Part shown: piece by piece, positions 1 to 7,819 of the stretch
Layout: every line of letters starts with the position of its first letter
Position numbering within the stretch: the first letter of the stretch is position 1
From: JAEXNA01 sp037189585
GTDB taxonomy: Bacteria > Vulcanimicrobiota > Xenobia > Xenobiales > JADMJV01
DNA: 64,000 nt
Direction: 5' to 3'
Assembly (NCBI GenBank): GCA_037189585.1
Contig: JBBCJA010000014.1
Span: 19,619-83,618 of the forward strand
Made by a program: the position numbers and the translations under genes
The notes under the pieces: generated by a model
What the model was told of the DNA's origin: nothing
Database searches by the model: none
Seen by the model: only the letters and a program-made list of their open reading frames with translations

Positions 1-3000
1 CCTCGTTGTCGGCTTCGATCGAGGCCGCGGTGGACTTCGGGCGAACCAGAAGAAACTCGCGCTTACAGCGACTCCATTCGGCCAGAATCTCCTGAGCCCG
101 CCGGCTGCCGGTCAGGTCGAAGTGCTCTTGAACCAGAGCTCGTAGGACCTCTTCATGGTCTTTTTCCAACGGCACCGCCTTGACCAACTCGGGATTGATT
201 TTGACCTTGGCCTGGTTGTGGGGGTCATAGAGGTAAACTTCACCTCCCGTCATGCCCGCTCCCAGATTTCGCCCGATACCGCCCAGGATCACCAGACGAC
301 CTCCAGTCATATACTCGGCGGCATGCTCTCCCACGCCTTCCACCACCGCGGTGGCACCGCTGTTGCGCACCGCGAAGCGTTGACCGGCCCGACCGGCCAC
401 GAATACGCGCCCAGAGATCGCTCCGTAGAGGCAGGTGTTACCGATCCTAGAGGTTTCGGGGCCAGGTAAGTGAGCTTCCTCGGGTCCCGGCTTGACCACC
501 AGTGTGGCCCCACAGAGACTCTTCCCGACGTAGTCATTGGCCGCGCCCTCGAGGATCAGAGTTAATCCCGAAACCGAGAACCCACCGAAACTCTGCCCCG
601 CATGACCACAAAAGCAGAAGGTCAGGGGAGTGTGAGGTTGCGAGAGAGAGACCAGCCAACCGGAGAGTCGTGCTCCCACCGTGCGATTAGTATTACGCAG
701 TGGGATGAGTTCGTTGCAATCTTGCCCCTGCTCTAGGCGAGCTATCAGCTCCTCCTCGATAAAACTGCGGGGTGCCGCCACGTTGCGTTCACCCAGGTGG
801 CGGGTGGCCAGGTCGTCGGGTGGGCGCCAGAGTAGTGGTGACAGGTCGAGATGCCCGGCCGGCTCCCCCCAGATGACCTGCTCGAGCAGCTCGGTCTTGC
901 CGATGACCTCGTCGAGTCCACGGTAGCCGAGTTCGGCCAGCAAGGTTCTCACATGGTGAGCAACCCCGATCATAAAAGCGATTACCGCTTCTGGAGTACC
1001 CGGATACTTGGCTCGCAGACTGGCTTTTTGCGAGGCGATCCCCACGGGACAGTTGTTGGAATGGCAGGTGCGAGCCATCAGGCAGCCCTCGGCGATCAAG
1101 GCCGCGGTTCCGAAAGAGAACTCATCGGCGCCCAACAAGGCCGCCATCACCACGTCCCGGCCGGTCTGAAATCCACCGTCGACGCGCAGACGAACTTTAC
1201 CCCGTAGCCGATTGGCCACCAGGATCTGCTGAGCCTCGGCCAATCCCAGCTCCCACGGCATGCCCGCGAACTTAATAGATGATAGCGGAGAGGCTCCCGT
1301 ACCTCCCTCGCAACCTCCGATGTGAATCGTGTCGGCGAACCCCTTGGCCACACCGGCGGCTACCGTTCCCACTCCTTCGGAAGAGACCAGCTTGACCGAG
1401 ATGGCGGCTTCCGGATTGAGTCGCTTGAGGTCGTAGATCAGCTGCGAGAGGTCCTCGATACTGTAGATGTCATGATGAGGCGGCGGGCTGATCAAAGCTA
1501 TGCCCGGTGTGGTGTGACGAATTCGAGCGATCTCGTCGGAGACTTTGTGTCCCGGGATCTGTCCTCCCTCACCGGGCTTAGAGCCCTGGGCCATCTTGAT
1601 CTGAATCTCGGAGGCGCTCAGAAGATAGGACGGGGTGACTCCAAAGCGGCCGGAGGCGACCTGTTTGATCCGGCTGTTCTTCTCGCTGCCGAGACGCGCT
1701 TCGTCCTCTCCTCCTTCACCCGAGTTGGAGGCCGCACCGATACGATTCATGGCCACCGCTAGGTCGGCGTGGGCTTCGGCTGAAAGAGAGCCGTGACTCA
1801 TCGCTCCGGTGGAAAATCGGGCCAGAATAGCCGACAGAGGTTCCACCTCCTCGATGGGAACGGGCGGGCGGTGGCGCACGAAGTCCAGCAGATCCCGAGG
1901 CCCCGTTTTGTCCCTGTGGACTTCCTGAGCATACTCGACAAAGCCGCGGGGACCTTCGGGCAGGACTTCGGTGGGAAGCGTGTCCGAGCGCTCTTTCAGG
2001 CGGGCTTGGGCATCCTCGAGAATCTTATGCAAACGTTTGATCAAAACCGGGGTGAAGCGGTGAAACTCTCCCCCCTTTTTATATTTGTAGAAGCCCTGAC
2101 CGGCCAGGCGTTCCAAAGTCTCCTCCACGCCTTCGCGGAAAGCCGACCTGTGATGGCGCTGTTGGCGGGCGGCCAGGTCTTGCAGAGTGGCACCGCCCAG
2201 CACCGAGGCGGTGCCGGGAAAGTAGCGCCGGGTCACCTCTTCCGAGATACCGAGAGCTTCAAAGACTTGAGCTCCACGATAGCTGGCCAACAGGGCGATC
2301 CCCATCTTGGCCATGATCTTCAGCAGACCTTTCTCCACAGCCTTGATGAAGTTCTGGTGGGCTTGAGTGACCAAGATCCCTTGCCAGTGACGCCCTCCCG
2401 ACTCGACGTCCTCGGCGATCGACTCGAGGGCCAGAAACGGGTAGATCGCATCGGCTCCATAGCCGAGCAGACAGGCGAAGTGGTGAACCTCGCGCGGTTC
2501 GCCCGAGGCTACCACCAACGAGGCTCTCAGGCGGAGACCTTTGTCGATGAGATGTTGGTGAACGGCGCTGACAGCTAGAAGCGAGGGGATGGGCGCGCGA
2601 AAAGCGTTGACCTCACCGTCGTAGAGAACCACCAGGCTGGCTCCCTGGCGCACCGCCACTTCGGCTTCCCGGCACAGATTCTCCAGGGTTTGGGCCAGGC
2701 CCTCAGCGCCGCCCTCCACGGGATAGACGCTGCGTAGAGCGATAGCCGGGTACAGGAGGGGATTTAAGGTATGCAGGTACTCGAAAGCCGCTCGGGAGAG
2801 GATGGGCCCAGGAATCTCCAGGGCGTTGGTTCGCTCGGGCGATTCCACCAGGATGTTGGCGCGATGTCCCAACTGCGTGCGCAGCGACATCACCAGGCTT
2901 TCACGCAAGGGGTCGATGGGCGGATTGGTCACCTGGGCGAAGCGCTGGCGGAAGAAGTGAAAGAAGGGGCGGTCCAAGCGGGAGAGCGCGGCGGGCGGCG

Positions 3001-4576
3001 TGTCATCACCCATCGAGCCGACCGGTTCGTTGGCCGTGACGGCCATGGGCCGGACCACCGTGACCTGCTCTTCATTGGTGTAGCCAAAGACCAGTTGGCG
3101 ACGCTTGAGATCGTGTTTTTGGGCGGGCGCGGCCAGCATGCTCTCCTGGGCCTTGGGATCCCCATAAAAAAGCTCGTCCGGCACAAGGCAGATACGACTC
3201 TTATTGAAGTCGGCGTAAGGAAGCTTCTTGGAGGTCTCGTCCTTGAGCTCGTGGTTGCCGAGAATGCGCTGCTTGTCGATGTCGACGACCAGGATCTCTC
3301 CCGGTCCCAGTTGGCCCGCTTTGACGATCCTTCGACCTGAAAGGTCCACCACCCCGCATTCGGAGGCACAGACTACCAATCCGTCCTCAGTGACGGTGTA
3401 GCGAGAGGGCCGCAGACCGTTGCGGTCGAGCAGCGTGCCCACCTGGTGCCCGTCGAAGAAGGACACGGCGGCCGGACCATCCCAGGGTTCCATCAGGCAG
3501 GAGTAGTGATGGTAGAGATCGCGCCAGCCCTGAGGCATGTCATTGGGGTCGACCCCTTCCCAGATTTCGGGGATCATCATCAGTAAGCAAGGCAGAAGCG
3601 CCCGCCCACGGCGCTGGAAGAACTCCAAGACATTGTCGAAGGCGCCCGAATCGCTGACGTCGTCTCCAATAATGGGAGTAAAGGCCGTCAGCTCCTCGGC
3701 TTCTAAAGCGTTCTCCCGGGCCCGCATCCAGGTGCGGTTACCGGTCAGGGTGTTGAACTCACCGTTGTGACAGATGATGCGAAAGGGCTGGGCCAGCTTC
3801 CAAGCGGGGAAAGTGTTGGTGCTGTAGCGCTGATGAAAGAGGCAGACGGGAGTGGTGAAAGCCGGGTCGGCCAGATCAGGGAAGAAACGATCCAGCTGAT
3901 CGGCCAGGCAGAGACCTTTATACACGATCGTCTTGTGAGAAAGAGAGACGATGGAAAACTCGCGGTCCCCGCTTTGGCGCACCACCGCCTCGGCTTTGCG
4001 GCGAGCGGTGTAAAGTGCGTCCTCATAAGCTTTGCCGGTGGCCACCTCTCCACGATCGATGAAGATCTGTTGGATGTGGGGACGGCAAGAGAGGGCACGA
4101 ACGCCTAGTGCCTCCAGGTCGACCGGCACATCCCGCCACCCCAGGGTGACTAGCCCCTCGGCTCGTAGCGCGTCCTCTAAGGTGCGGCGACAAAAGGTCA
4201 AAGCTCCGGGATGACCCAGCGGGAGAAAAACGGTGCCGACGGCCAGCCGTCCGGGCTCGGGTGTTCGGGACCCCGAGATCTCAGACCAAACCTTGGTCAG
4301 AAATTCATGAGGAAGGCAGGTCATGATTCCCGCCCCGTCGCCGGTCTTTCCGTCAGCGGCGACAGCTCCTCGATGCCGATGATTAGCCAGCGCCTGAAGT
4401 CCCATTTTCAGGACTTCGTGACTGGGGCTCCCGTTGACGCGGGCGACAAATCCGATGCCGCAGGCATCTCGCTCCGGAGGTAGGGGGAGAGGGCTACCAT
4501 GATGGTGGGGACTGGGTTGAAACGCGGTTTTATGGTTCAAAGCGCGGGGTCTTTCGTTAAAGCTTAGCCTAATCAT
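1..4576 (-). CDS. gltB: Glutamate synthase large subunit, 3' end cut by window edge
   Basis: Large subunit of NAD(P)H- or ferredoxin-dependent glutamate synthase (GOGAT). It makes glutamate from glutamine and 2-oxoglutarate in the cytoplasm. Reading from ATG at 4576, the N-terminal amidotransferase domain contains ERDACGIGFVARVNG, whose Cys is the expected nucleophile, followed by NHRHRGAVAADGKTGDGAGI. The FMN/Fe-S synthase domain around 1100-1560 shows GCEGGTGASPLSSIKFAGMP and KVRLRVDGG. The frame is open for 1525 codons to the window edge and ends in a basic VRPKSTAASIEADNE-like tail, so only a few codons or the stop should be missing. The start could be later, because the mature enzyme begins at the Cys and the first 36 codons are poorly conserved. 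No gltD is visible; it may lie beyond position 1. Two RNA hairpins lie upstream and may control it. Confidence 0.95.
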   Translation of the reverse strand, partial: MIRLSFNERPRALNHKTAFQPSPHHHGSPLPLPPERDACGIGFVARVNGSPSHEVLKMGLQALANHRHRGAVAADGKTGDGAGIMTCLPHEFLTKVWSEISGSRTPEPGRLAVGTVFLPLGHPGALTFCRRTLEDALRAEGLVTLGWRDVPVDLEALGVRALSCRPHIQQIFIDRGEVATGKAYEDALYTARRKAEAVVRQSGDREFSIVSLSHKTIVYKGLCLADQLDRFFPDLADPAFTTPVCLFHQRYSTNTFPAWKLAQPFRIICHNGEFNTLTGNRTWMRARENALEAEELTAFTPIIGDDVSDSGAFDNVLEFFQRRGRALLPCLLMMIPEIWEGVDPNDMPQGWRDLYHHYSCLMEPWDGPAAVSFFDGHQVGTLLDRNGLRPSRYTVTEDGLVVCASECGVVDLSGRRIVKAGQLGPGEILVVDIDKQRILGNHELKDETSKKLPYADFNKSRICLVPDELFYGDPKAQESMLAAPAQKHDLKRRQLVFGYTNEEQVTVVRPMAVTANEPVGSMGDDTPPAALSRLDRPFFHFFRQRFAQVTNPPIDPLRESLVMSLRTQLGHRANILVESPERTNALEIPGPILSRAAFEYLHTLNPLLYPAIALRSVYPVEGGAEGLAQTLENLCREAEVAVRQGASLVVLYDGEVNAFRAPIPSLLAVSAVHQHLIDKGLRLRASLVVASGEPREVHHFACLLGYGADAIYPFLALESIAEDVESGGRHWQGILVTQAHQNFIKAVEKGLLKIMAKMGIALLASYRGAQVFEALGISEEVTRRYFPGTASVLGGATLQDLAARQQRHHRSAFREGVEETLERLAGQGFYKYKKGGEFHRFTPVLIKRLHKILEDAQARLKERSDTLPTEVLPEGPRGFVEYAQEVHRDKTGPRDLLDFVRHRPPVPIEEVEPLSAILARFSTGAMSHGSLSAEAHADLAVAMNRIGAASNSGEGGEDEARLGSEKNSRIKQVASGRFGVTPSYLLSASEIQIKMAQGSKPGEGGQIPGHKVSDEIARIRHTTPGIALISPPPHHDIYSIEDLSQLIYDLKRLNPEAAISVKLVSSEGVGTVAAGVAKGFADTIHIGGCEGGTGASPLSSIKFAGMPWELGLAEAQQILVANRLRGKVRLRVDGGFQTGRDVVMAALLGADEFSFGTAALIAEGCLMARTCHSNNCPVGIASQKASLRAKYPGTPEAVIAFMIGVAHHVRTLLAELGYRGLDEVIGKTELLEQVIWGEPAGHLDLSPLLWRPPDDLATRHLGERNVAAPRSFIEEELIARLEQGQDCNELIPLRNTNRTVGARLSGWLVSLSQPHTPLTFCFCGHAGQSFGGFSVSGLTLILEGAANDYVGKSLCGATLVVKPGPEEAHLPGPETSRIGNTCLYGAISGRVFVAGRAGQRFAVRNSGATAVVEGVGEHAAEYMTGGRLVILGGIGRNLGAGMTGGEVYLYDPHNQAKVKINPELVKAVPLEKDHEEVLRALVQEHFDLTGSRRAQEILAEWSRCKREFLLVRPKSTAASIEADNE

Positions 4577-4630
4577 CTCGATCTTAGGTTTTTTCGATTG
4601 CTCGCTGGTTGCAACAGCACCGAACAGAGA

Positions 4631-4696
4631 AAAGAGGGCTCGTTGGACGAGCCCTCTTTCGTGTCGGCCCAAGCTCAAATGTTGGGCGGAGCCGAC
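4631..4696 (-). promoter_or_regulatory. Structured leader upstream of gltB: stem-loop plus terminator-like hairpin
   Basis: On the minus strand a stem-loop (4696-4663; GTCGGC pairs with GCCGAC and GCCCAA with TTGGGC) is followed by a perfect 13-bp hairpin (4659-4631, 3-nt loop) and the pyrimidine-rich tract TTTTCTCT. The gltB start codon lies 55 nt further on. No other minus-strand gene precedes it, so the hairpin sits in a leader, as an attenuator would. On the plus strand the T tract is poorer. No known riboswitch class was recognised. Confidence 0.45.
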
Positions 4697-4907
4697 GAGA
4701 TGTATGCTTTTGTCTCACTAGAGCCCGCGCTTTTGATGCCAAGCCGGTCTCTCGAATTCGACTGATTTCTGTAGGCCAGGAAGTCTCTGCTTTCCGTTGC
4801 TGCCTCGTGATTTGATTATGGCTTGAGGTTCCTTGTAGAAAAGTGTTCAAGCAGAGCCGTTTGCCCCACGCCAGCGGATGTATCCTGTCCAGGAGAGTGA
4901 ATGAGAG

Positions 4908-5891
4908 TTGGCTTTGGCGTTGGCCGCGGGCTGTCCGGCCAACAGAATCGTGTACGACTCGCCGGCGAAAACGATGGAAGAACTCGCGGAAGCTTTAGAG
5001 TTGGGAATCCGTATTAATGCCAATTCGTCGGCGGAGCTTGAGCGGATCGATGAACTGCTTCGGAGAAATCCCAGCACCTCGTTATTAGGCCTGCGCCTCA
5101 ATCCTGTGGTCGCGAGCCGTGAGCGAGAGAGCACCACCATGGTGGCTACCGCGCGGTCGAAGTTCGGCCTCCAGGCGACGGCGGTCAGCGAAGCGCTAGG
5201 CCGATATCCCTGGCTGACGGGCCTTCATGTGCACGTCGGTTCTCAAGTCGCCACCCTGGAAGACCTTGTTTTAGGGGCTCGACGAACGTTGGAGCTCGCC
5301 CAACAGTTTCCTCAGGTCAGATGGCTCGACATCGGGGGTGGGCTTCCAGCACGCTATCGGGCCGAGGACCCTGGTCTGTCGCCCCAGGCTTACATCAATG
5401 CCCTCCACTCGGAACTCCCGCAGCTAAGGAGGTATCCTCTGGTTACCGAGGTGGGACGCGCCCTCCATGCGGGATGCGGCTGGGCGGTCACCCGAGTGGA
5501 GTATGCCGACGAGCGGAAAGCGATTTTGCACCTGGGGGCCGACTTCGCTCTGCGAACAGCCTACCAGCCCGAAAGCTGGTATCACGAGATTACGGTGCAC
5601 GATGCGCGAGGAACTTTCAAGACGGGAGAGCCGAGACCCGTGGACCTGTTTGGCCCGCTCTGTTTCTCGGGCGATAAACTAGCCGAGCAACGCCTCTTAC
5701 CGCCCATCGAGCCGGGCGACCTGGTCGTCATCCACGACATCGGAGCCTACACTTTGTCGATGTGGTCACGCTACTGCAGCCGGCCCATGCCGGCCATTTT
5801 GGGCTGGACGGGCAGCCTTTGGCGAACTCTTCGCGAATCGGAGACTCCCCAGACCCTGGTGAAGTTCTGGTCGAATCCTACCGCAGATTAG
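4908..5891 (+). pseudogene. N-terminally truncated fold-type III PLP decarboxylase (DAP/ornithine decarboxylase-like)
   Basis: The residues present match the family of diaminopimelate and related amino-acid decarboxylases: LALAAGCPANRIVYDSPAKT, then the barrel motif HVHVGSQ, a glycine-rich phosphate loop DIGGG, an EVGRAL segment, and the C-terminal active-site segment GPLCFSGD with GDLVVIHDIGAYTLSM. The family normally has about 70 more N-terminal residues, including the AVKAN lysine that binds PLP. Here the frame is closed by TGA at 4902-4904, and the frame beyond it shows no such lysine motif. Translation could only begin at TTG 4908, and the product would lack the cofactor lysine. I therefore read it as a decayed gene. 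It converges with and overlaps the M2 peptidase gene by 4 nt. A functional non-PLP derivative is possible but less likely. Confidence 0.65.
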
Positions 5892-7702
5892 AAGCTCGGC
5901 TGCTCCGGCAAGGTGTACTGGCGTCCCTTGTTCTGTTCTTTCAACCAGGGCATCAAAGGCTGGTAGTAGTCCAGCATGGGTTTAGCGCTGATCTCTTGCT
6001 TTAGACTCTCCTTCATCACCAGGCGCCAGTCTTTGGTCGCTCCCTGCTTGAGGATGTCGTCGAGAAACCTTCCGACCTCCTTGTTGCCGAAGTAGTTGGT
6101 GGCCCTCGGGTCCTGCTTCAAGATGTTCTTGGCGATGTGGGCGTGCAGCTGGTGCAGAATGATGTAAGACAGAGCGTAGTCGTAATACTGAGCGGCGTCG
6201 TTGTTGATGTGCGTCTTGGTGGCCGCGTCGCAGTACTCCTCACCGCGGGGAGAGGGGGGCGCGATTCCCTGGCATTTCGTCGCGTAGTCCCACCAGCGTT
6301 TGTTGTACTCGTCCTTGGAGAGTTTGGTGGCGTAAAGGTCGCGTTCGAAGTGGGTCATGGTCCCGGCTGAAAAGGGGAGAAAGACGACCTGGGCCAGGGC
6401 TTCCTTCAAGAGGGCTTGGCGATCGTCTGTTTTGCTCCCCTTGGGAACCAGACCTACTCCCTCGAGGAAGGGCTTCTGCATGGAGGCCATCCCCAACAGG
6501 CTTCCCACCCCCTCGTGGAAGGCTCGATTGGCGCCGCCGCGCAGGAGCGGAGGGACAGCGGGGTTGGTGTAGGACATGTAATAATAGATGTGCCCCAGCT
6601 CGTGGTGCGTGGTTTCATACCAGCGGGTGTCAGGCTCCACGCTCATCAGGCTGCGCACGTCTTTGTCCAGGTCCATGTGCCAGGCGCTGGCGTGGGTGTT
6701 CTTCTTGTAGCCCGCGTCCTTAGGCACCGGATAGAGGGAAGATTTGGTGTAAAAGGTCTCAGGCAGTGGTTCGAATCCCAGGCTGACATAGAAACGCTCG
6801 GCCTGTTTGACCAGCCACTCCGGACCCTTGGCTTTGAGCGCGCCGTCAAGGTCTAGTCCCTCCACGCTAACCAGGCCGCTCCAATCCTGGGCCCAACGGT
6901 CCGGCAGCCAGTGAGCGGGAATCTGGTCGGGCACCTCCTTGGCCTCATACTTGGCGGCCAGGGTGTAACGGGCCCAGGTATGCAGCTCGCGGTAGAGCGG
7001 CCAGATCTCGCGCACGAACTGCTCGTTGAGGGCCATCATCTGCTCGGTGGTCATGCCGTAGTCGGCCACCTGGTAGGCGAAGTAATCTTTGTAGCCCAGG
7101 GGTGTGACAGTTCTATTGCGCAAGCTGACCAGGTCGGCCAAGCCGTCCTTGAGGACCTTGCCTACCTCCTTGGAGGCCGTCCAGGCTTTGAGGCGCTCGG
7201 CTTCGTTGGCGGAACCTTCCAGGGTTTTGTCGATCTCGTTAGGGGTGACTTCCTTGCCGTCCACCTTGAAGGTGAATCCGAAAAGCTGGCTGTTCTGCTT
7301 GTTCTCGGCGGCGATCCGTTCTTTGACCAGATCCGGCTCGGTCTGAGGATTGTTGGCCGCCGCGTAGAGCATTGTCTCCAGTTGGCGGACCTGCAGTGGG
7401 GTCAAGCCCTCACGATTCTTCAAGTACTCCTGAACCTTCGCGATCACCTCGATCGAGCCCGTGTGCTTGGACATCGCCTCGTTGGCTAGTTTAGCCACGT
7501 TGTCAATGGTGTCGACTCCATCGATAATCATGGTATTTGAGGCCCACTCCGCCTCCGCGCTGACTTTATACAAGTCAAGATACTTCGAGGTGTAGGTATC
7601 GATAAACCCTTGAACCTCCTCGGGGTTGGACTGAGCCAGGACAGGTCCTTGTAAAGCGGCGTAGGCGACGATTGAGAGCCAAAAGGCGCGACGAATTTTC
7701 AT
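5888..7702 (-). CDS. Secreted M2-family peptidase (angiotensin-converting-enzyme-like dicarboxypeptidase)
   Basis: A zinc metallopeptidase of about 604 residues. The start is placed at ATG 7702 because it opens directly into a signal peptide (MKIRRAFWLSIVAYAALQGP, then VLAQS with a likely cut after the AQ region); an upstream TTG at 7753 is possible. The M2 signature HHELGH is near residue 366, with the third zinc ligand in AFHEGVGS about 25 residues later. The length equals that of single-domain bacterial ACE homologues. The enzyme is expected in the periplasm or outside the cell, removing C-terminal dipeptides. It diverges from the large metalloprotease gene at 7820, with a 117-bp region between them for both promoters. 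Confidence 0.92.
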   Translation of the reverse strand: MKIRRAFWLSIVAYAALQGPVLAQSNPEEVQGFIDTYTSKYLDLYKVSAEAEWASNTMIIDGVDTIDNVAKLANEAMSKHTGSIEVIAKVQEYLKNREGLTPLQVRQLETMLYAAANNPQTEPDLVKERIAAENKQNSQLFGFTFKVDGKEVTPNEIDKTLEGSANEAERLKAWTASKEVGKVLKDGLADLVSLRNRTVTPLGYKDYFAYQVADYGMTTEQMMALNEQFVREIWPLYRELHTWARYTLAAKYEAKEVPDQIPAHWLPDRWAQDWSGLVSVEGLDLDGALKAKGPEWLVKQAERFYVSLGFEPLPETFYTKSSLYPVPKDAGYKKNTHASAWHMDLDKDVRSLMSVEPDTRWYETTHHELGHIYYYMSYTNPAVPPLLRGGANRAFHEGVGSLLGMASMQKPFLEGVGLVPKGSKTDDRQALLKEALAQVVFLPFSAGTMTHFERDLYATKLSKDEYNKRWWDYATKCQGIAPPSPRGEEYCDAATKTHINNDAAQYYDYALSYIILHQLHAHIAKNILKQDPRATNYFGNKEVGRFLDDILKQGATKDWRLVMKESLKQEISAKPMLDYYQPLMPWLKEQNKGRQYTLPEQPSF

Positions 7703-7819
7703 CTGGGACGATTTGAGACCACCAAAGCTTCTCCTCGTGCGGATTGTTAACAACTAACCCATGCATTTCTCTGACTCTGAGAGTATAATGGCCATCTATC
7801 GCTATTTTGAGGGTAATTT

